11,189 nt of DNA from an uncultured Pseudomonadota bacterium (GTDB lineage Bacteria; Pseudomonadota; Gammaproteobacteria; Burkholderiales; Rhodocyclaceae), in contig CAJAHZ010000108.1 in the NCBI GenBank assembly GCA_903939665.1, positions 1 to 11,189 of the forward strand. The letters run 5' to 3'. A program made the position numbers and the translations under genes. The notes beneath the pieces are model-generated. The model did not search any database. It worked only from the letters and a program-made list of their open reading frames with translations, and had not been told where the DNA came from. Shown here piece by piece: positions 1-6,901 of this stretch (its first letter is position 1; the number at the start of each line of letters is the position of its first letter).

Positions 1-1305
1 CAGGCGCGGCTGCTGAAGCCGCACCAGTTTGAGCGGGAACGACCGGACGGTTCCGTTCTCGAGATCGTCGGCAAGCCTTTGCCAGGCGGCAGCTTTATTT
101 CCACCTATACCGACATTACCGAGCGCAAGCAAAGCGCGCGCAAGATGGAAAAGCTGCTCAAGGTGCTGCACAACACCATCAGCAACCTGACTCAGGGCGT
201 CAGCATGTATGACACTGATCTCAGGTTGATTGTCTGCAATCAACGCTTCGTCGAGTTACTCGACTTGCCCGATTCACTGTTCGTTACCGGCATGCCGCTG
301 GAATCTATTTTCAGATTCAACGCCGAGCGCGGCGAATACGGCCCGGGCAATGTCGAAGAATTGGTCAAGGCGAGAGTCGATCTGGCGCTTCGTTTTGAAG
401 CGCACTTGTTTGAGCGTCAGCGCCCGAACGGACGCATTCTTGAAATCCACGGAAAACCGCTGCCCGATGGCGGTTTCGTCACCACCTACACCGATATTAC
501 GGAACGTAAACGTAGCGAGAACGCACTGCGTGACGCCAAGGATGAGCTGGAATTGCGCGTGCTTGAAAGAACGGCAGAGTTGAGCGAAGCGAATTTGCTC
601 CTGCGCGATATGAGTGAAATGAAAACCGATTTCATGAATACGGTTGCTCATGAGTTGCGCACGCCGCTGACCTCGATTCGCGCCCTTTCGGAAATGCTGC
701 ACGACGACCCAAAAATGAGGCTGGATGATCGCGCCCGCTTTCTGGACGTGATTGTCAGCGAAACGGGGCGCCTCACGCGGCTGATCAACGAATTTCTTGA
801 TCTGGCTAAGCTGGAGTCTGGTCGGGTTGAATGGAAATCGGCCAATGTCGACCTTGAGGCGATTGTAAGAAAATCTGCCACCGCACTGTCCCAGTTATTT
901 CGCGACAAGGAATGTCGGCTTGAACTGGATTTGCCGAAAGGGCCTTGGGTGGTGGTCGCAGATGACGACCGCCTGATGCAGGTGGTGATCAATTTGCTTT
1001 CCAATGCGGTTAAGTTTGTGCCGCAGGGGAGCGGCAGCGTGATCGTGTCGGCGACACTTTCCCCTTCGGAAATCAGTGTTGGGATTGCCGACAATGGCCC
1101 TGGCGTCCCGGCGCAGGACGCGGAGGTGATTTTCGAAAAGTTTCGTCAGGCGGGGCGGCGCGAAAACGCCAAACCGCAGGGTACGGGGCTTGGGCTGCCG
1201 ATCAGCCGCGAGATTATCGAGCATTTTGAAGGGCGATTGTGGCTGGACCCTTCGTCGAAAGACGGTGCCCGTTTCGTATTTTCTCTGCCGCTGGCACCGG
1301 CGTGA
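1..1305 (+). CDS. PAS-domain sensor histidine kinase (5' end outside window)
   Basis: Inner-membrane or cytosolic sensor kinase that autophosphorylates a histidine and passes the phosphate to an unseen response regulator. The frame is open from base 1, so the gene starts upstream; 434 codons are visible. Two PAS_7-type modules are recognisable from a repeated C-terminal motif (FER-RP-G--LEI-GKPLP-G, then TYTDITERK) at window codons 10-41 and 137-168, a 127-residue period. A predicted coiled coil (about codons 168-205) leads to the H box, with the phospho-acceptor His at codon 217 (VAHELRTPL). The catalytic ATPase domain follows: N box with Asn near codon 335 (NLLSNAVKF), G1 DNGPGVP near 364 and G2 GTGLGLP near 394. 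All catalytic boxes are intact. The ligand is unknown; PAS_7 modules are often annotated as redox or small-molecule sensors, but nothing here shows a cofactor site. No response regulator follows, so any partner lies upstream or elsewhere. Confidence 0.93.
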   Translation, partial: QARLLKPHQFERERPDGSVLEIVGKPLPGGSFISTYTDITERKQSARKMEKLLKVLHNTISNLTQGVSMYDTDLRLIVCNQRFVELLDLPDSLFVTGMPLESIFRFNAERGEYGPGNVEELVKARVDLALRFEAHLFERQRPNGRILEIHGKPLPDGGFVTTYTDITERKRSENALRDAKDELELRVLERTAELSEANLLLRDMSEMKTDFMNTVAHELRTPLTSIRALSEMLHDDPKMRLDDRARFLDVIVSETGRLTRLINEFLDLAKLESGRVEWKSANVDLEAIVRKSATALSQLFRDKECRLELDLPKGPWVVVADDDRLMQVVINLLSNAVKFVPQGSGSVIVSATLSPSEISVGIADNGPGVPAQDAEVIFEKFRQAGRRENAKPQGTGLGLPISREIIEHFEGRLWLDPSSKDGARFVFSLPLAPA

Positions 1306-1337
1306 TGATCGCGCTTGTCCGTAACTGCGTTTGCTTT

Positions 1338-1356
1338 CTGGAAACCTTGTTTTCAG
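1338..1356 (+). terminator. Possible weak hairpin after the histidine kinase
   Basis: An 8-bp stem with one G-T wobble (CTGGAAAC / GTTTTCAG) and a 3-nt loop lies about 33 bases past the kinase stop, followed by TCTCT rather than a proper T run. It could be a weak terminator or chance. Confidence 0.25.
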
Positions 1357-1395
1357 TCTCTGCTGGCAATTCCCTTTGAATTCAATGCGCCGCGC

Positions 1396-1424
1396 TTGGC
1401 ACGAAACTTGTTAAGACGTATTGT
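1396..1424 (+). promoter_or_regulatory. Promoter for the nickel/cobalt permease (sigma-70, overlapping a sigma-54-like match)
   Basis: TTGGCA (1396-1401), a 17-bp spacer and TATTGT (1419-1424) form a good sigma-70 match, 5/6 and 4/6. The transcript would begin near 1431, about 15 bases before the ATG. The same bases also resemble a sigma-54 site: TGGCACG at 1397-1403, then AAAC and TTGTT at 1408-1412, differing from consensus by GT instead of the -12 GC. The sigma-70 reading is preferred because the -12 GC is nearly invariant. Confidence 0.5.
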
Positions 1425-1445
1425 CTAATTTTTCATAATTTCGCC

Positions 1446-2255
1446 ATGGATAATCTGCCGCAGGACTGGATCGCGCTCGCCTCGCTCGTCTTTGTGCTCG
1501 GCATGAAACATGGTTTTGATGCTGACCATCTGGCGACCATCGACGGGTTGACGCGCTACAACGCACGTAGCAACCCGGCGTTGTCGCGGCTCTGCGGTGC
1601 GTTGTTCTCGCTCGGCCACGGATCGGTGGTTCTGTTCATTGCGCTGCTGGTCAGCACGCTGGCGGCGCAGTGGAAGGTGCCGGAGTGGATGGCGGTATTC
1701 GGGGCATGGGTTTCCATTGCCTTTCTGCTCACGCTGGGCGTTGTCAATCTCAGCGCCGTCTTGCGCACCGACCCGACGCATCTGGTACAGCCGGTCGGTT
1801 TCAAGGGGAGGTTTCTCGGCAGCCTGCAGCGCACCAGCCATCCGGCGCTGATTGCTCTGGTCGGCGCCCTGTTCGCTTTTTCCTTTGATACGATGAGCCA
1901 GGCCGCGCTGTTTGCGCTCACCGCTACGCAATACGGCGGCTGGGCGCATGCGCTCACCCTTGGCTTGCTGTTCATGCTCGGCATGCTGGTGACCGACGGC
2001 ATCAACGGGTTGTGGATCTCACGCCTGATCCGCCGCGCCGACCAGAGTGCACTGGTCGCCTCGCGCGTCATGGGCCTGGTGGTTTCTGGCGTCAGTCTGC
2101 TGGTTGCATTTTTTGGCATCGCCAAGTTTATTTCGCCCGAGATCGATGCCTGGAGTGATGGCAAGGAACTGGTTTTCGGCTTCGCACTGGTGACCATCAT
2201 CGCCTTGAGTTTCGTTTGCGCGCTGCGCCTGACGCGGCGTCCGGCATTGGCCTGA
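1446..2255 (+). CDS. NiCoT-family nickel/cobalt transporter (HoxN/HupN/NixA type)
   Basis: Secondary permease of the inner membrane that imports Ni2+ and/or Co2+ for metalloenzymes or cobalamin. The family signature is present in the first transmembrane region: HGFDADH at residues 22-28, a variant of the usual H-A-x-D-A-D-H metal-recognition motif. Further family landmarks are FSLGHGSVV (about residue 55), FAFSFDTMSQ (about 140) and LFMLGMLVTDGING (about 175). The remainder is hydrophobic, consistent with 6-8 membrane helices. At 269 residues it belongs to the shorter members of the family, whose well-studied proteins have about 330-350. The ATG at 1446 places a short N-terminus before helix 1; there is no convincing Shine-Dalgarno sequence in front of it. 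No urease, hydrogenase or cobalamin gene is next to it, so the choice between Ni and Co cannot be made here. It appears to be a single-gene unit. Confidence 0.85.
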   Translation: MDNLPQDWIALASLVFVLGMKHGFDADHLATIDGLTRYNARSNPALSRLCGALFSLGHGSVVLFIALLVSTLAAQWKVPEWMAVFGAWVSIAFLLTLGVVNLSAVLRTDPTHLVQPVGFKGRFLGSLQRTSHPALIALVGALFAFSFDTMSQAALFALTATQYGGWAHALTLGLLFMLGMLVTDGINGLWISRLIRRADQSALVASRVMGLVVSGVSLLVAFFGIAKFISPEIDAWSDGKELVFGFALVTIIALSFVCALRLTRRPALA

Positions 2256-2325
2256 CCGTTCGGGAAGAAAGTCTCGCGGAAAGCCAAAATGTGCAGTTGA
2301 TCCACCAGCGCTCACAATGACGGTT

Positions 2326-2361
2326 TTGTGTAAACCCGACGAGTCGATTAAAGTGTCGGGT
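2326..2361 (+). promoter_or_regulatory. Candidate maeB promoter with an overlapping inverted repeat
   Basis: TTGTGT (2326-2331), a 17-bp spacer and TAAAGT (2349-2354) form a modest sigma-70 promoter, giving a leader of roughly 36 bases that contains the maeB SD. A 7-bp inverted repeat, ACCCGAC (2334-2340) and GTCGGGT (2355-2361) with a 14-base centre, brackets the -10 and would suit a repressor operator. Both are inferences from sequence pattern only. Confidence 0.35.
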
Positions 2362-2396
2362 CTCGCGAATCGACGAACATCGCATCAGGAGCCGCA

Positions 2397-4670
2397 ATGG
2401 AAAAGGATCTGCGCCAAGCCGCGCTTGACTATCACCAGTACCCGACGCCGGGCAAGATTGCCGTCCGGCCGACCAAGGGGCTGACCAATCAGCACGATCT
2501 GGCGCTGGCGTATTCGCCGGGCGTTGCTTATGCCTGCGATGCCATTGTCGAAGACCCGTCGTCGGCCAGTCTTTATACTTCACGCGCCAACCTCGTTGGC
2601 GTGATCACCAACGGCACCGCCGTGCTCGGCCTGGGCAACATCGGCCCGCTGGCCGCCAAGCCGGTGATGGAAGGCAAGGGCTGCCTGTTCAAGAAGTTTG
2701 CCGGCATCGACGTGTTCGACATCGAGTTGGCCGAGAATGACCCCGACAAGCTGATCGACATGATCGCCGCGATGGAGCCGACGCTCGGCGGCGTCAACCT
2801 TGAAGACATCAAGGCGCCCGAGTGCTTCTACATCGAGACCAAGCTCAAGGAGCGCATGTCGATCCCGGTCTTTCACGACGATCAGCACGGCACCGCGATC
2901 ATCTCGGCAGCGGCGATGCTCAACGCGCTGAAGGTGATCGGCAAGAACATCGCCGAAGTGCAGGTGGTCTGCTCTGGCGCAGGCGCTGCCGCCATTTCCT
3001 GTCTCAATCTGTGGTGCGATCTGGGTATCCGCCGCGAAAACATTACGGTGTGCGATTCGAAGGGCGTCATCTACGTTGGCCGTGATGCCAACATGGAGCC
3101 GACCAAGGCGCGTTATGCCCGCGAGACGCAGGCCCGCACTTTGTCCGATGCCATCGACGGTGCCGACATCTTCCTCGGCTTGTCTACCGCCGGTGTGCTG
3201 AAGCCCGAGATGGTCGCCAGAATGGCCCGCCAGCCGGTGGTCTTTGCGCTTGCCAACCCGACGCCGGAGATCATGCCCGAGCTGGCGCGCCAGGCGCGTC
3301 CAGACGTCATCATTGCAACGGGACGTTCGGACTACGCCAATCAGGTCAATAACGTCCTGTGCTTCCCCTTCATTTTCCGCGGCGCCCTGGACGTTGGCGC
3401 GACGCGCATCACCGAGGAAATGAAGCTGGCCTGTGTCAAGGCCATCGCCGCGATGGCCGAGGAAGAGGTGAGCAATGAAGTGGCCATGGCTTACCCCGGC
3501 CACGAACTGGCATTCGGCCCGGAATACCTGATCCCGAAGCCCTTCGACCCCCGCCTGATCACCATCATTGCGCCGGCCGTGGCGCAGGCCGCGATGGATT
3601 CCGGCGTGGCGACACGACCGATTGCCGACATGGCGGCCTACAAGGAAAAGCTCAAGGAATTCATTTATCAGACCGGTGTCGGCATGCGTGCCGTATTCAC
3701 CGCAGCCAAGCAAGGTCCTTCAACGCGCATCGTCTACCCGGACGGCGAGGACGAACGCGTTCTGCGGGCGGCGCAGATCATCCTCGAAGAGCGTTTGACC
3801 CGACCGGTGCTGATCGGACGCCCCGACGTAATTACCGCGAGGCTGGAAAAAATTGGCTCGAAGCTGCGTGTCGGCGAGCATTTCGAGGTGGTCAATCCGA
3901 ACAGCGACGAACGTTTCAAGGAGTGCTGGACGAGTTATCACCAGTTGATGAAACGCAGTGGCGTTACCGTTGATATCGCCAAGCAGCGCTTGCGCCAGGA
4001 CAACACCATCATCGGCGCCATGCTGGTCCGCCTCGGTTACGCCGACGGAATGATCTGCGGCCTCTCGGGCCGTTTCGCCCATCATCTGCGGCAGGTCGAG
4101 GAGGTCATCGGCAAGGCGCCGGGCTGCAATACGCTGGCCGCGATGAACCACCTGTTGTTGCCCGGTCGCGCCCTGTTCCTTTGCGATACGCACGTCAATG
4201 ACAACCCGGATGCGGCGCAGCTCGCTGAAATCGCCCAGATGGCCGCCGCTGCGGTGCGCCGTTTTGGCATCCAGCCCAAGGTGGCGATGCTTTCACACTC
4301 CAATTTTGGTTCCTCCCAGTCTGCTTCGGCCCGCAAGATGGCGGAAGCGGCGGCGATTGTGCACGCCAAGTTGCCGGATCTGGAAATCGATGGCGAAATG
4401 CACGGCGACAGTGCCTTGTCCGAGGAAATTCGCAGGCAGTCCGATCCCGATTCGCCGCTCACCGGAGAGGCCAATGTGCTGGTGATGCCGAACCTTGATG
4501 CGGCCAATATCTCGTACAACCTGCTCAAGATGACCGGCGGCGAAGGCATTACAATCGGCCCGATCCTGCTCGGCACGGCGCGTCCGGTGCATGTGCTCAC
4601 TTCGACGGCAACCGTCCGCCGGCTGGTGAACATGACGGCGCTGGTGGTCGTGGACGTGGCGGCGAAGTAG
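2397..4670 (+). CDS. maeB: NADP-dependent malic enzyme with C-terminal phosphotransacetylase-like domain
   Basis: Cytosolic enzyme that oxidatively decarboxylates L-malate to pyruvate and CO2 with NADP+, linking the TCA cycle to pyruvate and supplying NADPH. Length is 757 residues, normal for the large MaeB class. The malic N-terminal domain covers about residues 15-150 (AYSPGVAYAC carries the conserved Tyr; a Lys-containing GKG segment lies near 96). The metal-site motif HDDQHGTA starts at residue 160, and the Rossmann GAGAAA loop is at 194-199. LANPTPEIMPE follows near residue 285. From about residue 443 to the end is a phosphotransacetylase-like domain (VYPDGEDERVLRAA, AMLSHSNFGSSQS). In E. 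coli MaeB this domain is regulatory (acetyl-CoA) rather than catalytic, and I infer the same here. The start is fixed by AGGAG at 2387-2391, five bases before ATG. The gene stands alone, with its own promoter candidate and a hairpin after the stop. Confidence 0.96.
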   Translation: MEKDLRQAALDYHQYPTPGKIAVRPTKGLTNQHDLALAYSPGVAYACDAIVEDPSSASLYTSRANLVGVITNGTAVLGLGNIGPLAAKPVMEGKGCLFKKFAGIDVFDIELAENDPDKLIDMIAAMEPTLGGVNLEDIKAPECFYIETKLKERMSIPVFHDDQHGTAIISAAAMLNALKVIGKNIAEVQVVCSGAGAAAISCLNLWCDLGIRRENITVCDSKGVIYVGRDANMEPTKARYARETQARTLSDAIDGADIFLGLSTAGVLKPEMVARMARQPVVFALANPTPEIMPELARQARPDVIIATGRSDYANQVNNVLCFPFIFRGALDVGATRITEEMKLACVKAIAAMAEEEVSNEVAMAYPGHELAFGPEYLIPKPFDPRLITIIAPAVAQAAMDSGVATRPIADMAAYKEKLKEFIYQTGVGMRAVFTAAKQGPSTRIVYPDGEDERVLRAAQIILEERLTRPVLIGRPDVITARLEKIGSKLRVGEHFEVVNPNSDERFKECWTSYHQLMKRSGVTVDIAKQRLRQDNTIIGAMLVRLGYADGMICGLSGRFAHHLRQVEEVIGKAPGCNTLAAMNHLLLPGRALFLCDTHVNDNPDAAQLAEIAQMAAAAVRRFGIQPKVAMLSHSNFGSSQSASARKMAEAAAIVHAKLPDLEIDGEMHGDSALSEEIRRQSDPDSPLTGEANVLVMPNLDAANISYNLLKMTGGEGITIGPILLGTARPVHVLTSTATVRRLVNMTALVVVDVAAK

Positions 4671-4680
4671 GCGCTTCAGC

Positions 4681-4713
4681 AAGACGCCAGCAGGAAGCGG
4701 CTGGCGTTGTCTT
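4681..4713 (+). terminator. Hairpin downstream of maeB, likely terminator
   Basis: AAGACGCCAGC (4681-4691) pairs with GCTGGCGTTGTCTT (4700-4713), apart from a short bulge, around an 8-base loop. It begins ten bases after the maeB stop. The tail is not U-rich, so it may act as a 3' stabilising stem or with Rho. Confidence 0.45.
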
Positions 4714-4752
4714 GGCTTCGTCGCGACCCCTGTTTTACTTTGGCGAGCCTGC

Positions 4753-5254
4753 TCAGTCAGGGCATTGATTTCCTTGGCGGGAATCACGCCGGCTTTCGGC
4801 GCTGGCGACCCCCTTTGATCCGATATAAAATGCCCCCTCGTGCGAGACCTTTCCATTGATCTCACGCTGGCGCTCGATCAAACCCACCCCCGCGAGTTTC
4901 GGCCGGCGTTGCTGAATGCTTTGATCCAGCCAGGACAGGTCGGTTACCCACAGGGCGCGACGGGTCTCAATCCGGCCATGATTTTTTTCGACGGTTTCGT
5001 ATCTGTTGATAGGCAATTTGCCAAAGACGCTGGATTTTCCCTCCGCGAAAAAGTCCCGCAAGGTATCAGCCAAAGTACCTTCGTTGTCTTTAACCGCCAG
5101 AAGATAGTCAGGCGCCCTGATCCACAATTTTCTGGGCAATTTCTGTCTGGCAGCCAATGGCATCAATAGTAACGATGCAGTCCTTGATCATGAGTGTGTC
5201 GAGCAGCGCTTTGATGGCGGCAATCTCGTTGCCTTTGCCTCGAGTGCCTTCTTG
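4753..5254 (-). pseudogene. ISAs1-family transposase remnant, truncated at both ends and frameshifted
   Basis: Internal fragment of an ISAs1-type (H-repeat/YhhI-like) DDE transposase on the minus strand. Reading from 5254, one frame encodes GNEIAAIKALLD, then VTIDAIGCQTEIAQKIVDQG, which carries the second catalytic Asp, and hits a TGA at 5110-5108. The continuation is in the next frame from 5109: DYLLAVKDNEGTL, then VEKNHGRIETR, then GAFYIGSKGVASAE, where family similarity ends near 4795. The expected junction Asp-Gln-Gly-Gly/Ala-Asp-Tyr spans a single extra base near 5108-5115, so this is a real frameshift rather than two genes. The N-terminal region with the first Asp (the DGK motif) and the C-terminal HWGIEN region with the Glu are missing, and a TAA at 5257-5255 closes the upstream side. 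No terminal inverted repeats were found. It cannot encode an active enzyme. Confidence 0.85.
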
Positions 5255-5257
5255 TTA

Positions 5258-5287
5258 CGAAAGAAAGGGCCGGTATCGCTACCGGCC
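5258..5287 (-). terminator. Rho-independent terminator of the TerB-like gene
   Basis: A perfect 8-bp GC-rich stem, GGCCGGTA / TACCGGCC (5287-5280 and 5275-5268 on the minus strand), closes a 4-base loop and is followed on the minus strand by CTTTCTTTCG. It begins seven bases after the stop codon of the minus-strand gene, exactly where a terminator is expected. Confidence 0.8.
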
Positions 5288-5294
5288 ACTTCGG

Positions 5295-5759
5295 TCAGGC
5301 GGCAGTTTTGAAGCGCTTCACCTGTGGCGGCCAACGACGACTGCGCAGGGCAGGGCCGTGCGACACCTCATAAAGGTCGATCTCCCACAATTTCATTGCT
5401 TTCGACACCAGCACTGCCTCACCCCCAGCCAAACGGCCATCGGCATTGACGATGTCAAGCATTGAGCGCAGGAGTTTTTCCCGGAGCAGCGGGTTACGGA
5501 TTTCGCCCAACAGCAGCGAAATCGTGTCCTCATCGAGCTCAAGCTGCCCTGATGGCATGTAATTCGCATAAGTTAGCATGTCTTCAGCGTACTCGTGCAC
5601 CACCTTGTCGAAGCCGGACTGATCAAGGCCAAGACGGCTAACGATGTCGTGCTGCTCGAGGGATTCGATTTCGCTCAAATCAATGGCACCGTCGGCCAGC
5701 AGGGCGAGGGCGACGATGCGGGCCATGGCTTCGGGGCTGTCTGAGGGGTAGTGACGCAT
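5295..5759 (-). CDS. TerB-like (tellurite resistance TerB family) protein
   Basis: Small acidic, all-helical cytosolic protein of 154 residues. Its pattern matches the TerB/DjlA-N-like fold: an opening helix ending in LADGAIDLSEIE (about residues 21-32), a central helical part, and a second acidic repeat NADGRLAGGEAVLVSKAM (about residues 109-126). Family members carry these paired Asp/Glu stretches as suspected metal sites, but no enzymatic activity is established and the tellurite name does not imply resistance here. The last 20 residues are basic and look unstructured. The start is well supported by AGGAG at 5771-5767, seven bases before the ATG. It is a single-gene unit with its own terminator, divergent from the LysR-type gene across 145 bp. 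No other ter genes are nearby, so a housekeeping or stress role is as likely as a tellurite role. Confidence 0.72.
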   Translation of the reverse strand: MRHYPSDSPEAMARIVALALLADGAIDLSEIESLEQHDIVSRLGLDQSGFDKVVHEYAEDMLTYANYMPSGQLELDEDTISLLLGEIRNPLLREKLLRSMLDIVNADGRLAGGEAVLVSKAMKLWEIDLYEVSHGPALRSRRWPPQVKRFKTAA

Positions 5760-5799
5760 GGTGAGTCTCCTGGCTGAATGGGTTCGAATGATTTTGACT

Positions 5800-5832
5800 T
5801 GTCCCGCTATTACCTAGCTTGCCACCGGGACA
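5800..5832. promoter_or_regulatory. Inverted repeat in the divergent intergenic region
   Basis: TGTCCCG (5800-5806) and CGGGACA (5826-5832) form a perfect 7-bp inverted repeat with a 19-bp centre, between the TerB-like gene and the LysR-type gene. It could be an operator for either gene. The arm separation is larger than in most dimeric sites, so support is weak. Confidence 0.25.
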
Positions 5833-5867
5833 GCGCCACTATCGCCGTCGCTTGATATAAAATCCAA

Positions 5868-5880
5868 TTAAACAAATTAA
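5868..5880. promoter_or_regulatory. Candidate LysR-type (CbbR-style) binding box
   Basis: TTA, seven bases, TAA fits the T-N11-A LysR box and the TNA-N7-TNA form described for CbbR. It lies 25 bases before the regulator's ATG, where autoregulatory sites are common. The stretch is AT-rich, so chance matches are easy. Confidence 0.3.
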
Positions 5881-5904
5881 GACAAACCATTTGCCGTAGC
5901 TTAT

Positions 5905-6834
5905 ATGCCGAGACGCCGAATTACCTTCCGCCAGCTTGAAACCTTTGCCACCGTGGCGCGCCTGCAAAGCTTTACCAAGGCTGCGGAGGCACTGCACCTG
6001 ACGCAACCTGCGGTTTCCATCCAGATCCGGCAGATTGTCGAGACGATTGGCCTGCCGCTGTTTGAGCAAAGCGGGCGGGAAATTGCGCTGACCGCGGCCG
6101 GAGAGGAGTTGTTGTCGACCGTGCGCAATCTGGACGATGCGTGGAACCGCTTCGAATCGGCGATCGATGCGCTGAAGGGCATGAAGCGCGGCAAGCTGCG
6201 TGTCGCGCTGGTCACCACGGCCAAGTATTTTCTGCCGCGCATGCTGGGTGCCTTCTGCCAGCGGTATCCGGACATCGACATCGAACTGGAAATCGCCAAC
6301 CGCGAGAAAATCATCGAGCGCCTTCGCGGCAATCAGGACGATCTGTATGTGATGTCCTATCCGCCAGAGGATCTCGATATCGTCAGCCACACGTTTCTCG
6401 ACAATGAATACGTGGTACTGGCGCCGGCAACGCACTGGTCCGTCGGCCAGGCGGTGACGCTGCAGGCGTTGGCCGGGGAGCCCTTCCTGTTGCGCGAGAC
6501 CGGTTCGGGGTCACGCCATGTGATTGATCAGCACATGCAGCACTGCGGCGTTCAACTGACGGTGCGCCTATCGCTGGCCAGCAACGAAGCGATCCGTGAA
6601 CTGGTGGCTAGCGGCATGGGGCTATCGGTGCTTTCACGCCATGCTCTGGGCGACAATCTTAATAGGGAAGGGCTGACCATACTGGATGTCGCGGGTTTTC
6701 CGCTCACCCAGCCGTGGAGCGTCGTTCACCTGCGCCACAAGGTGCTCTCGCTGCCGGCACAGGCCTTTCTCTTTGAGCTGCTGCAGACCGCTGCCAACAG
6801 TACGCTCTCCGAGGGAAAGCCCGGTAGTTCATGA
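5905..6834 (+). CDS. LysR-family transcriptional regulator, CbbR-like
   Basis: DNA-binding regulator of 309 residues, the usual LysR length. The N-terminal winged helix-turn-helix covers about residues 5-65 (SFTKAAEALHLTQPAVSIQI is the typical recognition region). A linker helix (about 66-90) follows, then a periplasmic-binding-protein-like effector domain from about 95 to 300. Within that domain, the stretches VALVTTAKYFLPRMLGAF, ANREKIIERLRGNQDDL and MSYPPEDLDI resemble the CbbR/RbcR/CmpR branch that controls RubisCO or inorganic-carbon genes. The ATG at 5905 is the only sensible start: the frame upstream closes at a TAA eight codons earlier, with no other start codon between. It has no clear SD. 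It is divergent from the TerB-like gene, the classical arrangement for a LysR regulator and a target, but nothing else ties the two. No cbb genes are visible, so the CbbR label describes sequence branch, not proven function. Confidence 0.88.
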   Translation: MPRRRITFRQLETFATVARLQSFTKAAEALHLTQPAVSIQIRQIVETIGLPLFEQSGREIALTAAGEELLSTVRNLDDAWNRFESAIDALKGMKRGKLRVALVTTAKYFLPRMLGAFCQRYPDIDIELEIANREKIIERLRGNQDDLYVMSYPPEDLDIVSHTFLDNEYVVLAPATHWSVGQAVTLQALAGEPFLLRETGSGSRHVIDQHMQHCGVQLTVRLSLASNEAIRELVASGMGLSVLSRHALGDNLNREGLTILDVAGFPLTQPWSVVHLRHKVLSLPAQAFLFELLQTAANSTLSEGKPGSS

Positions 6835-6841
6835 GTTAGTT

Positions 6842-6858
6842 ACAGCCTTTCCGGCTGT
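6842..6858 (+). terminator. Short hairpin after the LysR-type gene
   Basis: ACAGCC (6842-6847), five bases, GGCTGT (6853-6858) form a perfect 6-bp stem starting seven bases past the stop codon. There is no T tract behind it. It may be a weak terminator insulating the copper operon. Confidence 0.35.
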
Positions 6859-6866
6859 TATGCCGG

Positions 6867-6895
6867 TTGCCCTTGATCGCCGCTTGGCTTATCCT
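6867..6895 (+). promoter_or_regulatory. Candidate promoter of the copper-efflux operon
   Basis: TTGCCC (6867-6872), exactly 17 bases, TATCCT (6890-6895): 4/6 matches to each sigma-70 element. The predicted start point falls at about 6902, on the first base of the following ATG. No CueR-type 19-bp spacer or clear CopR/CusR box was recognised. Confidence 0.4.
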
Positions 6896-6901
6896 GAACA
6901 C

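Noticed and set aside
2580..3713. Long open frame (377 codons) on the minus strand
   Set aside because: It lies wholly opposite maeB, is His/Gly/Asp-rich in a low-complexity way, and is a codon-bias shadow of that gene.
4840..5465. Two plus-strand open frames (4840-5169, 5157-5465) filling the gap after maeB
   Set aside because: They are the complement of the transposase remnant and of the TerB-like gene; neither has an SD or family resemblance.
5295..5759. Calling the TerB-like gene a tellurite-resistance determinant
   Set aside because: No terA, terC, terD or terZ neighbours; the domain occurs widely outside tellurite clusters.
6686..6901. N-terminal extension of the small exported protein back into the LysR-type gene
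   Set aside because: It overlaps the regulator's coding sequence in another frame and would bury a clean signal peptide starting at 6902.
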